Of a DNA stretch of 64,000 nt, positions 1-7,632 are shown one piece after another. Numbering within the stretch: the first letter of the stretch is position 1; each line of letters begins with the position of its first letter. The DNA is from Chryseobacterium pennipullorum (GTDB lineage Bacteria; Bacteroidota; Bacteroidia; Flavobacteriales; Weeksellaceae), in assembly GCF_003384725.1 (NCBI RefSeq), contig NZ_QNVV01000002.1, positions 392,877 to 456,876 on the forward strand, read 5' to 3'. Below the pieces are notes generated by a model that was given only the letters and a program-made list of their open reading frames with translations, was not told where the DNA came from and ran no database searches. Both the position numbers and the translations under genes were made by a program.

Positions 1-1002
1 AGCCGCATTTCTTGCTTTTGCCAGCATTGGAATGGAAATCAGTCCCATGACCAACATAATAACAATCTGAAGCGGTAAAGAAATAAAGGAATAGGTAAGT
101 CCCATTTCACCTCCGAACTCAGCACTTTTTCCTACTGAAATAAAGAGCGCCATAAAACCGTACTTCATTGCAAGATTGTAGGCACCGATCCCACCGCTGG
201 CAGGAACAATCATTCCCAGCGTTCCTACTACAATAATGAAGAAACCATCTGCAAAGGTAAATGCCGAGGTTTCAGGAAGGGCAAAACACACCAGATACGC
301 AGCAAAATAATAGGAAATCCAGATGCCTAAAGTATAAAGAATGAATTTTCCTTTTTCTTTTAACTTAAAAATGGTCGTCAGTCCTTGAAATATTCCGTCT
401 ATAAAATTGACAACCTTATCCAAAAACGGAACATTCGCCAATCTCTTTCTAAACATAAAAAACAAAACGATCCCTACAATCAGTGCAGAAAAAATAAGTA
501 AAACTTTATTTGGGTTAATATTGATACCGGAATTTTTATAGAAAGACAGAATTGCATCATATTTAAATAATAATGTTAACCCCAGAAATCCAAGCATGCA
601 AACAAGATCAACCACTCTTTCCAAAATGATCGTCCCAAAAGATTTGTCAACAGGCACTTTTTCCACTCCGTATAAAGCCGTAGCTCTTGCCACCTCACCA
701 CTTCTCGGAATGGTAAGATTCATCAGGTATCCAAATGATATTGACCAAAGCGCATTGGAATTTGAAATGCTATATCCCATCGGCTCCAGCATCAAATTCC
801 AGCGAATAGCCCGAAACCAGTAGGCAAGAAGACCAAATACAGAGGCAAACAACACCCAGAGATAATTGGCTTTCGCCAATGACTGCCTGATGACTTTAAA
901 GTCCAGGCCTCTTAAAGCAAGCCATAAAAAAAAGCCTGCAAAAGCAAGCGATATTACTATTGTGAGGATAGATTTGAGAGGTTTTTTTGATGTTTTCTCC
1001 AT
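1..1002 (-). CDS. UPF0104 / lysylphosphatidylglycerol synthase TM-region family protein (C-terminus cut by window edge)
   Basis: Translating the minus strand from the ATG at 1002 gives an open frame that runs off position 1, so the C-terminal end is missing. About 334 residues are visible. It starts MEKTSKKPLKS and then shows repeated hydrophobic helices. Motifs typical of the family (PF03706, YbhN/AglD-like flippase-type proteins) are visible: a Y-x-x-N-x-x-x-P-R-x-G-E-x-x-R-A block in the first third (here YLMNLTIPRSGEVARA) and a glycine-rich P-A-S-G-G-I-G segment near the end. The family is integral to the inner membrane; the substrate here is unknown. The start lies 3 bp after the panD stop, so the two genes are probably co-transcribed. 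Family assignment is firm, function is not. Confidence 0.85.
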   Translation of the reverse strand, partial: MEKTSKKPLKSILTIVISLAFAGFFLWLALRGLDFKVIRQSLAKANYLWVLFASVFGLLAYWFRAIRWNLMLEPMGYSISNSNALWSISFGYLMNLTIPRSGEVARATALYGVEKVPVDKSFGTIILERVVDLVCMLGFLGLTLLFKYDAILSFYKNSGININPNKVLLIFSALIVGIVLFFMFRKRLANVPFLDKVVNFIDGIFQGLTTIFKLKEKGKFILYTLGIWISYYFAAYLVCFALPETSAFTFADGFFIIVVGTLGMIVPASGGIGAYNLAMKYGFMALFISVGKSAEFGGEMGLTYSFISLPLQIVIMLVMGLISIPMLAKARNAA

Positions 1003-1005
1003 GAA

Positions 1006-1356
1006 CTAGGTAAGAAGATTTGTTTTTTCGTCCGGGAAAACTATTTTCGGCTGGAAATCTTTTGCTTCTTCAGGAGTCATCTGAGCATAGGCAATGATGA
1101 TGATGATATCATCTTTCTGCACTTTTCTTGCTGCAGGCCCGTTCAGGCATACTTCACCCGATTTTCTTTTTCCCTTGATCACGTACGTATCAAACCGTTC
1201 TCCGTTGTTGACGTTCACGATATAGACCCTCTCTCCAACTACCAGTCCGGCAGCTTCTATAAGATCTTCATCAATCGTTATACTTCCTATATAATTAAGG
1301 TCAGAGGCTGTTACCCTTACCCTGTGGATCTTAGACTTAAAAACTTCTATTAGCAT
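1006..1356 (-). CDS. panD: Aspartate 1-decarboxylase
   Basis: This enzyme makes beta-alanine from L-aspartate for pantothenate and CoA synthesis in the cytoplasm. The 116-residue product has the normal family length. The autocatalytic cleavage site that yields the pyruvoyl cofactor is visible as G24-S25 in the segment YIGSITID. Family residues K9, R12 and the NGPAA segment (about residues 72-76) are also present. It sits 3 bp upstream of the UPF0104 membrane-protein gene, an arrangement consistent with an operon. Its start is separated from the divergent HU gene by about 400 bp of AT-rich spacer. Confidence 0.95.
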
Positions 1357-1691
1357 GGTGCAAATTTATTAATAAAAATTAATAAAACGATCTATATCGA
1401 TCATTTAAAAACTCCCACAAACACAGGTGTTTAATTTCATAGAATACAAAAAAAATAAATTTTGGTTGTAGAATTAACAATCATATCCTTAAAAACATTA
1501 ATACTTTATACTCAATTTAGGATTTAATAAATACAGAAAATAATACCACCTTTTTCCTAAAGTCAATACACATAAGCATTTGGCATGATTTTAGTGACGC
1601 GTAACGTAGATTTTACGTGGAAGTTGGAATTATCATATTTTAACTGATTTCACTGAAAAGCAAAAAAATTTTACAAGTTTTAATAAAAAAA

Positions 1692-1721
1692 TTGCACAAT
1701 TAGAAAATAGTATTATATTTG
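1692..1721 (+). promoter_or_regulatory. Bacteroidota-type promoter of the HU gene
   Basis: A TTG (1692-1694) is followed after 19 bp by TATATTTG (1714-1721), an exact match to the Bacteroidota sigma-ABfr -7 consensus TAnnTTTG. The -7 box ends 34 bp before the HU start codon. No other gene could use it in this direction. The rest of the 1357-1755 spacer is AT-rich and shows no gene. Confidence 0.7.
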
Positions 1722-1755
1722 CTATAATTACGAACTAACTTTAATATTAAAAATT

Positions 1756-2046
1756 ATGAACAAGTCTGAATTAATCGACGCAATCGCAAAAGATGCTGGT
1801 ATCACTAAAGTTGCAGCAAAAGCTGCTTTAGAATCTTTCATTGGTAACGTAACTTCTACTTTAAAGAAAAAAGACGGAAAAGTTTCTTTAGTAGGTTTTG
1901 GTACTTTCTCAGTAGCTGAGAGAGCAGCTAGACAAGGTATTAACCCTGCAACTAAAAAACCAATCAAAATTGCGGCAAAAAAAGTTGCTAAATTCAAAGC
2001 GGGAGCTGATCTATCAAATGCAGTTTCTGGTGCTAAGAAAAAATAA
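1756..2046 (+). CDS. HU family DNA-binding protein
   Basis: Small basic nucleoid protein of 96 residues, the usual HU length. It begins MNKSELIDAIAKDAG, the classic HU dimerisation helix. The DNA-binding arm is recognisable as VGFGTFSVAERAARQGINPAT, with the conserved GFG and the R-x-x-R-x-G-x-N-P pattern around residues 47-68. The C-terminus is Ala/Lys rich. It is expected to bind and bend DNA non-specifically as a homodimer. It is a single-gene unit with its own promoter (1692-1721) and a strong hairpin terminator (2068-2097). Confidence 0.95.
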   Translation: MNKSELIDAIAKDAGITKVAAKAALESFIGNVTSTLKKKDGKVSLVGFGTFSVAERAARQGINPATKKPIKIAAKKVAKFKAGADLSNAVSGAKKK

Positions 2047-2067
2047 TCATTCAGATTACAAAAATTC

Positions 2068-2097
2068 AAAGGCTGTTTCATTGAAACAGCCTTTTTT
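2068..2097 (+). terminator. Intrinsic terminator of the HU gene
   Basis: Perfect stem AAAGGCTGTTT / AAACAGCCTTT around a 5-nt CATTG loop, followed by a T run; begins 21 bp after the HU stop codon. Confidence 0.9.
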
Positions 2098-2764
2098 CTA
2101 TTTTAAATGTAGATCATTGGGAAAAATCTTCATTGACTGCATCAGGAATCAAAGATTAACAGCAGAGATCATCAGTGCGAAAGGAAAAAAAGTATTGGAA
2201 AAGATCAGATCACTGATGGAAATGCATTGATATATTTCGGCAATACCTGCCGGAGTCTGTTTTACTTAATCTGAAACCCGGGGAGCTGAAGTCTTACAGC
2301 CGGAAGATTATCATTAAGTAAAAATTAAATTGTTTACCACGCAAAGGGGCGCTAAGTTTTCTTAATTCTTATACAAAAACGATCGCTAAGGCGTTTCACT
2401 CAGCAGAAAAACCCTTTGCTGAACGAAGTGCCACTGCGAACGAAATCGTACACAACATCAATAACCTTGCGAACGTGGCGTTAAAAAAAAACAGGTTCAA
2501 GCTTTACAGCTCTTGAAAAGAGTAAACTAAAATTTTTTTAAAAGCAAATAACAAAAACAAAGATAGTGGCCGACATAAACCGACAACTATCTTATATCTC
2601 ATAAATCTGTACTGCTTATTTAGGATTAGCCAGGTCAACCAATACATTAAATAGGCGCAATTAAAATTATTAAGAAGTTAAGAGATTAAGTTTCGGCTCA
2701 AGCCATTTACCATGGTTGCAAACAATTAAGCGGACTAAGTCCGCCTCTATTGATATTACAAAGT
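2098..2764. other. Gene-free spacer with a degenerate repeat
   Basis: No credible coding frame is seen. From 2333 to about 2494 the sequence has the word structure of a dispersed Bacteroidota intergenic repeat: CCACGCAAAG at the left, AGCGCCTTTGC-like and CTTAGCG words inside, and CCTTGCGAACGTGG at the right, so the ends are imperfect inverted copies of each other. A short perfect hairpin, GCGGACT-A-AGTCCGC (2730-2744), stands close to the end of pdxH without a T run. Function unknown. Confidence 0.45.
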
Positions 2765-2840
2765 TTATATATTTAAGATGCTACTATCATATTTTAAAAA
2801 CATAATCACTGACATCTTATTTGTAGTTTCTAACCTCTCA

Positions 2841-3482
2841 TTAAGGTGCCAGTCTTGAGATCTTCCAGTCCAGGCCCTCCAGTGTATATATAATCCTGTC
2901 ATGAAGACGGTTAGGTCTACCCTGCCAGAATTCAATTTCGTATGGTTTAGCAAGATAGCCTCCCCAATGTTCCGGCCTGGGAACTTCAACATTTTCATAT
3001 TCATTTTCCAGATCCTTCAATTTTTTTTCCAGAAACTCTCTGTTAGGAATTGGTTGACTTTGCGGAGAAACCAATGCTCCCAGCTGGCTCCCCTTCGGTC
3101 TTGAGTGGAAATAACCGTCACTAAGATTTTCAGCTACCTTTTCCAGATCCGCTTTTATGATGATCTGCCTTTCCAGATTAGGCCAGAAAAAATGCAGGCA
3201 GGCTTTATGGTTATTCTCTATCGCTTTTCCTTTACGGCTGTTATAGTTGGTATAAAAAATAAATCCTTCATGAGTATATGCTTTAAGAAGCACCATTCTC
3301 GTCCGCGGACAGCCATCTTCTTCTACTGTAGAAACAGCCATAGCATTGGCTTCTGAGACCTCAGGGCTCTCATTAGCGTCCAAAAACCAATCTCTGAACT
3401 GCTCTATTGGATTTTGTTTTATCTCACTTTCAATAAGTTGGGATTTCTCGTACACTTTTCTTTTGTCGTGCAGGTTTTCCAT
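2841..3482 (-). CDS. pdxH: Pyridoxamine 5'-phosphate oxidase
   Basis: FMN-dependent oxidase that converts pyridoxine or pyridoxamine 5'-phosphate to pyridoxal 5'-phosphate, the last step of PLP synthesis and salvage. The 213-residue length matches the family. Visible signatures are the FMN-binding strand around RTRMVLLK-x-Y, the F-Y-T-N-Y-x-S-R-K-G-x-x-I segment, H-S-R-P-x-x-S-Q-x-G-A, and the C-terminal PNOx signature E-F-W-Q-G-R-P-N-R-L-H-D-R (about residues 183-195). The start codon lies only 24 bp from that of the divergent YqgE gene, so the two promoters must overlap. Confidence 0.95.
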   Translation of the reverse strand: MENLHDKRKVYEKSQLIESEIKQNPIEQFRDWFLDANESPEVSEANAMAVSTVEEDGCPRTRMVLLKAYTHEGFIFYTNYNSRKGKAIENNHKACLHFFWPNLERQIIIKADLEKVAENLSDGYFHSRPKGSQLGALVSPQSQPIPNREFLEKKLKDLENEYENVEVPRPEHWGGYLAKPYEIEFWQGRPNRLHDRIIYTLEGLDWKISRLAP

Positions 3483-3506
3483 AAATATTTTTTATTAAAT
3501 TTGAGT

Positions 3507-4055
3507 ATGAATCACTCATACAAAGGTAAAATATTAATCTCGACACCTGACATTTCCGGCGATATTTTTTCCAGATCAGTCGTATTGGTTATTGAACATA
3601 ACGAAAGCGGTGCATTTGGTTTGATATTAAATAAAAAAAACAGCCAGATGAGTAGTAAATTCAAAGATTTCTTTGACTTTAAAATTGAAGTCTACGACGG
3701 AGGTCCTGTAGAGAATGATAAGGTATTTTTCATCGTCAAAGGTCCAAAGGTTACGGAGGTTTACACAGAAATCACCAGTGAATTCTACCTTACAGAAGAT
3801 ATCGAACGTATCATCAATGCGGTTTTGAGCAAGGAGCTTGATATCAACAATGTAAAAATATTCTCCGGGTATTCTGGATGGTCTCCCGAGCAGCTGGATA
3901 CGGAAGTTCAAAGAAAAGTATGGACGGTAGTGGATGTTTATAATCTGGACTATACGCTTCCTAATGATCAGACCCTATGGAAATCTATTATGCAGAATCT
4001 GGGTGGAGAATTTTTGCTATGGGCCAATTCACCTGAGGATATTTCACTTAATTAG
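3507..4055 (+). CDS. YqgE/AlgH family protein (UPF0301)
   Basis: The 182-residue product starting at ATG 3507 (MNHSYKGKILIS) matches the YqgE/AlgH family in length and layout: the N-terminal G-x-x-L-I-S-T-P segment, then V-V-L-V-I-E-H-x-x-x-G-A-F-G-L-I-L-N, a G-G-P-V block in the first half, and a late SGYSGWSPEQLDTEV segment typical of the family. The longer in-frame extension upstream overlaps pdxH and lacks family sequence, so the internal ATG is chosen. The biochemical role of the family is not established; it is found widely in Proteobacteria and Bacteroidota. Confidence 0.9.
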   Translation: MNHSYKGKILISTPDISGDIFSRSVVLVIEHNESGAFGLILNKKNSQMSSKFKDFFDFKIEVYDGGPVENDKVFFIVKGPKVTEVYTEITSEFYLTEDIERIINAVLSKELDINNVKIFSGYSGWSPEQLDTEVQRKVWTVVDVYNLDYTLPNDQTLWKSIMQNLGGEFLLWANSPEDISLN

Positions 4056-4158
4056 CAATATGGTTTTCAATACGATAAAATAATTAACAAACTTTAAGAT
4101 TATCTTAACCAATTTTAAAAAAACTTTTCCCGTTCTTTGGATAACCAAAATCACAGAA

Positions 4159-4740
4159 ATGAAAGGTATTACTTTACTTGCTGTATCAGTCTTTTCTACT
4201 GCATTTTTATCATTTACACCGCTCAACAAAAAATACATCATTATTGATGCCGGACATGGCGGAAGTGATGCCGGAGCAGTATATGGTCAGTTTTCTGAAA
4301 AAGATATTTCCTTAAACATTGCAAAAGAAATTCACAAGATCAATAAGAGTCAGGATAAGTATGAAGTGATTTTAACAAGGGACGCAGATATATCTTCCAG
4401 CCTTCCTGACCGAACTATCCTAATCAACAATCTGAATCCGGAAATGGTGATTTCTCTGCATGTCAACAAGTCTCCTGAGAAAGAGACCCCAAAACATGGT
4501 TTTGAAGTATTTATTCAAAATTCTGAAGGTTCAAAAAAGCTGGCTGACAAAATCTCTAAAAAATTTAGTGCCCAAACGATCGTAGAACGCAACCTGCACA
4601 TCTTAAGAGAAACCAAAGCTCCTGCAGTATTGGTAGAACTTGGATTTATCAATAATACCCAGGACAGAAATTATATGACGAGTGAAAAGGGGCAAAAAGA
4701 AATTGCACAAAAATTCGTTGAAATCATCAACGAGTACTAA
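4159..4740 (+). CDS. N-acetylmuramoyl-L-alanine amidase (Amidase_3)
   Basis: Zinc hydrolase expected to cut the bond between N-acetylmuramic acid and L-alanine in peptidoglycan. The 193-residue product has a short hydrophobic N-terminus (about residues 3-20, probably a signal peptide) and then only the catalytic domain. The four usual metal/catalytic residues are visible: H33 in DAGHGG, E47 in FSEKD, H101 in SLHVN and E160 in LVELGF. No cell-wall-binding or AMIN domain is present, so targeting must come from elsewhere. It is followed by a bidirectional terminator at 4774-4816. Confidence 0.92.
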   Translation: MKGITLLAVSVFSTAFLSFTPLNKKYIIIDAGHGGSDAGAVYGQFSEKDISLNIAKEIHKINKSQDKYEVILTRDADISSSLPDRTILINNLNPEMVISLHVNKSPEKETPKHGFEVFIQNSEGSKKLADKISKKFSAQTIVERNLHILRETKAPAVLVELGFINNTQDRNYMTSEKGQKEIAQKFVEIINEY

Positions 4741-4773
4741 AATAAAGAAACAATTTCTGATTTAATCAGAATA

Positions 4774-4816
4774 AAACCCGGTAAAGGACTTTGAAATTTC
4801 GTTGTTTACCGGGTTT
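4774..4816. terminator. Bidirectional terminator between convergent genes
   Basis: 12-bp perfect stem, AAACCCGGTAAA (4774-4785) with TTTACCGGGTTT (4805-4816), between the convergent amidase and aminotransferase-like genes. Confidence 0.75.
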
Positions 4817-4823
4817 GTCAATT

Positions 4824-5639
4824 CTATGACTGAAAACTTTTCTTCCAGCTTTCTACCAATTCGGTAAAACGGAGGTTTTCAAAAGTCTTATTTCTTATTT
4901 TACCTACAGAAAATATGCCTTTCTCATCGGAGATCATTAAAATCTCTTCTGCCTTCTGTGATTCGAAGGCAATAATCTCGTGTTCCTGAATGTCGGCAAG
5001 GTTACTTTTATGTAAGAAAGTCACAAAATTTTCCAGCAGCGGAGAGATATAAGCTCCTTCGGAGTGTTTGGGGATTTTTATGACATTCCCTTCCAAAAAT
5101 AAAAGATTTCCTGAGGTTGACCGGGCAATTCTCTTATTAGGGTTTAAAAGAATAACGTCATCAAGATCATTTTCCTGTGCATAAATCTCTCCATAAATAT
5201 TTTCGGGGCAGTGAACCCTAATATTGCTCAGAAGGTTGTTATTAACATTGATTTCCTTGATCATATCCAGTTCCAGAAGCCTTTGGTGAACCGTAAGAAG
5301 GTCTGCAATTTCTGTAACTTCATAAAAATAGGAAACTGAAGATTTTGCCAGCGTCAGACCATCATTATTTCTGAACACCTGGAAATTGATGATTCCATTG
5401 TGTATTCCTTTGCCCTCGATAATATCTTTCTGAAAAAGAGACTGAAAAAACTCCAGGGTATAGGTCAAAGGAATATTCAACCTCATCTTTCTCATAGAAG
5501 CCATCAAGAAAAAATAACATTCCTCATCCATGATGAGTCCTCCATTTCTTACAAAGAAAGAAACCTTCACTGAATCCCCCCAAAGAAAAGCTCTGTTTTT
5601 TACCTTTAATTCGTCTGATGTAAAATATTGATTTTCCAA
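4824..5639 (-). CDS. Aminotransferase class IV fold protein, catalytic lysine apparently absent
   Basis: The 271-residue product has the fold-type IV layout: an N-terminal N-R-x-F-L-W-G-D segment, the pattern N-x-L-L-S-N-I-R-V near the middle, D-V-I-L-L-N-P-N and T-S-G-N-L-L-F, as in branched-chain aminotransferase or aminodeoxychorismate lyase. In active members the middle pattern is I-K-S-x-N-x-L, with K holding PLP. Here the aligned residue is Val (segment EINVNNNLLSN), and the glutamate normally before the T/S-x-x-N-x-F motif is Arg (IARSTSGN). PLP chemistry is therefore doubtful. The start is a TTG at 5639 (MENQYF); no nearby ATG would keep the conserved N-terminus. Confidence 0.75.
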   Translation of the reverse strand: MENQYFTSDELKVKNRAFLWGDSVKVSFFVRNGGLIMDEECYFFLMASMRKMRLNIPLTYTLEFFQSLFQKDIIEGKGIHNGIINFQVFRNNDGLTLAKSSVSYFYEVTEIADLLTVHQRLLELDMIKEINVNNNLLSNIRVHCPENIYGEIYAQENDLDDVILLNPNKRIARSTSGNLLFLEGNVIKIPKHSEGAYISPLLENFVTFLHKSNLADIQEHEIIAFESQKAEEILMISDEKGIFSVGKIRNKTFENLRFTELVESWKKSFQS

Positions 5640-5660
5640 TTTTCGATGCGATTTATTTAT

Positions 5661-5688
5661 AAAAAAATAATGAACGATAAATCGTTCA
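5661..5688 (-). terminator. Terminator of the START-like gene
   Basis: Inverted repeat TGAACGAT-AA-ATCGTTCA (5671-5688) followed on the minus strand by a T-rich run, just after the START-like gene. Confidence 0.65.
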
Positions 5689-5717
5689 TCAGTTTTATCA
5701 TTTACAATGGTACAACC

Positions 5718-6104
5718 TTATGCCGCACCTAATTTTATTCTAAGGTTTTCAATAAGATTTTCCCAATACATTGCATTTTCTTCTTCATCACCTTCTTCAC
5801 AGAAATCTGTAATGTTCAGGGCCAGGTCTTCTGTAATATCATCTATAACGATAGTCATTTCAAAGAAGTTTTTAGTTCCTTCATCTTCTTCCCATCTGAA
5901 ACGTACGAAACCTTCAGGCTTATATCTGATTAAAGTGGCCTTTTCTGCAGGACCTCCACCCCAGCTAAAAAAGAAGTCATCGCCTTTTTCTGTTACCTCA
6001 TCCGCAAACCATTCAGACAACCCTTCCGCAGTCGCCAGATATTCATATAAAATCTCTGATAAACAGTGCATTGGGAATTCGTAATGGACTTTATGTTTCG
6101 CCAT
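5718..6104 (-). CDS. START-like (SRPBCC-type) domain protein
   Basis: The 128-residue acidic protein starting MAKHKVHYEF resembles the flavobacterial START-like/AHSA1-type family: an N-terminal beta strand with Y-E-F-P-M, then E-x-L-A-x-A-E-G-L-S-E-W-F-A-D, a central W-G-G-G-P segment and a long C-terminal helix ending LIENLRIKLGAA. Such domains form a helix-grip cavity for hydrophobic ligands; ligand and partner are not known here. The downstream ATG (6104) is preferred over the longer frame because family members begin at MAKHK-like sequence. Confidence 0.75.
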   Translation of the reverse strand: MAKHKVHYEFPMHCLSEILYEYLATAEGLSEWFADEVTEKGDDFFFSWGGGPAEKATLIRYKPEGFVRFRWEEDEGTKNFFEMTIVIDDITEDLALNITDFCEEGDEEENAMYWENLIENLRIKLGAA

Positions 6105-6260
6105 ATAATCTTTGTTTTTATCGTCCCGCAATATATAAATTAATTTTTTTATTACACAAGAAAGAGGTTACTTTTTTAAAGGATCTTCATGATATTTATC
6201 AGAGATTTTCAACCTGTATTATGTTAAGTCCAAATGTTTACAAGTGTGATGGTAAGCATA

Positions 6261-6288
6261 AAAATATCCCTCCTATTTGGAGGGATAT
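6261..6288 (-). terminator. Terminator of the class III aminotransferase gene
   Basis: 10-bp stem ATATCCCTCC / GGAGGGATAT (6264-6288) followed on the minus strand by TTTT, just after the stop. Confidence 0.8.
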
Positions 6289-6292
6289 CCGG

Positions 6293-7474
6293 TTAGTTTT
6301 CATCAAGGATTTCCAGAATAATGCGGCATCCTTCGCGGATTTCGTCCAGCGATAATGTTAGCGGTGGAGATATTCTTAGGTATTCGTTTCTATAAAGCTG
6401 CCAGAAGACAATAAGCCCTCTATCCATACACTTTTTGGCGACTTCCAGGGTGTATTCAGGCGCGCCAAGATTTACGGCAAGCATCAGGCCTTTTCCGTTA
6501 ATATTTTTGATTTTCGGATGGACCAGCAGCTCTCTGAACAATTTTTCTTTTTCGTCAACCTCTTCCATCAGGCCGCTTTCCAATACTTCTTTCAAAGTAG
6601 CATAGCTGGCAGCTGCAATAAGAGGGTTTCCTCCAAAGGTAGTCACGTGACCAAGCTTTGGAGAATGGGACAAGGTTTCCATTATTTTTCGGGAACTCAT
6701 AAAAGCACCTACAGGTACACCGCCTCCCATTCCTTTACCCATGACCAGAATATCGGGAACTATTCCAAAATGTTCGAAAGAGAACAGTTTTCCCGTTCTT
6801 CCGAATCCGGGCTGTATTTCATCCAGGATCAGTAGGGCTCCCACTTCTTCGCATCGTTGTTTCAGCTTAATGAGATAGCCGGGATCAGGTACCAGAAAAC
6901 CTGCAGCTCCCTGAATAGTTTCCAGGAGGACACATGCTGTTTTATCAGTAATTTTATCAAATTCCTTTTCATCGTTGAACTCAATGAAGGTCACCATCGG
7001 TAGTAAAGGGCGGAATTCTCTCTTATGATTCTCATTTCCGGAAACACTCAATGCTCCATGGGTATTTCCATGGTAAGAATTTTTAAAAGAGATAATTTCT
7101 TCCCTTCCTGTATATCGTTTCGCCAGCTTTAAGCTTCCGTCAATAGCCTCTGCCCCGCTGTTTACAAGATAGGTTACTTGCAACGGATCAGGAGTAGCTT
7201 CTGCCAGCAGTTTACACAAGGCTATAGGTTTTTCCTGTGCGTATTCACCGTATACCATGACATGGAGATATTTATCGGCCTGTTCTTTTATCGCGTTTAC
7301 CACCTTAGGATGTGAATGTCCCAATGTATTGGCTGAAACCCCCGCAACAAAGTCCAGATATCTTCTTCCGTCTGTACCGTAAATATAGTTTCCAACTGCC
7401 TTTTCAACTTCAAAACCTGCTGCAAATTTTGTGGTTTGTGCCTGGTATATAAAAAAATCTTTGTGCATTTCCAT
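6293..7474 (-). CDS. Class III aminotransferase (acetylornithine aminotransferase-like)
   Basis: PLP enzyme of fold type I, subgroup II. From ATG 7474 (MEMHKDFFIYQ) it is 393 residues long. Visible family features: G-x-D-G-R-R-Y-L-D-F-V-A-G near the N-terminus, the phosphate-binding N-S-G-A-E-A, S-Y-H-G-N-T-H-G, the cofactor aspartate in L-I-L-D-E-I-Q-P-G-F-G-R-T-G, and the Schiff-base lysine in V-M-G-K-G-M-G-G-G. It is most like acetylornithine/ornithine-type enzymes, but the amino donor cannot be read from sequence. No arginine genes are adjacent. A TTG lies seven codons upstream in frame; the ATG is preferred. Confidence 0.88.
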   Translation of the reverse strand: MEMHKDFFIYQAQTTKFAAGFEVEKAVGNYIYGTDGRRYLDFVAGVSANTLGHSHPKVVNAIKEQADKYLHVMVYGEYAQEKPIALCKLLAEATPDPLQVTYLVNSGAEAIDGSLKLAKRYTGREEIISFKNSYHGNTHGALSVSGNENHKREFRPLLPMVTFIEFNDEKEFDKITDKTACVLLETIQGAAGFLVPDPGYLIKLKQRCEEVGALLILDEIQPGFGRTGKLFSFEHFGIVPDILVMGKGMGGGVPVGAFMSSRKIMETLSHSPKLGHVTTFGGNPLIAAASYATLKEVLESGLMEEVDEKEKLFRELLVHPKIKNINGKGLMLAVNLGAPEYTLEVAKKCMDRGLIVFWQLYRNEYLRISPPLTLSLDEIREGCRIILEILDEN

Positions 7475-7595
7475 TGTCTCAAAAAATTTCAGCAAAGCTA
7501 TAAAAGATTCACCAGATGCCGAAATTATTGCTTTAGAATAAACTGTTCCCTTACCAATTAAAGAGGATCAGAAACTAAAAGATAATACATGCCTA

Positions 7596-7625
7596 AAAAA
7601 AAAGAACCACTCTTTAAGTGATTCC
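7596..7625 (-). terminator. Terminator of the fur-ostA unit
   Basis: Hairpin GAATCACTT-AAAG-AGTGGTTC (one G-T pair) followed by a run of nine T on the minus strand, 8 bp after the OstA-like stop. Confidence 0.75.
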
Positions 7626-7632
7626 TTTTATA

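Noticed and set aside
1728..2081. Minus-strand open frame across the HU gene
   Set aside because: It is antisense to HU, which has its own promoter and terminator and clear family match.
2765..3004. Minus-strand open frame at the pdxH end
   Set aside because: Out of frame with pdxH and inside it; no family match.
7475..7495. Upstream TTG start for the class III aminotransferase
   Set aside because: The ATG at 7474 gives a normal family N-terminus.
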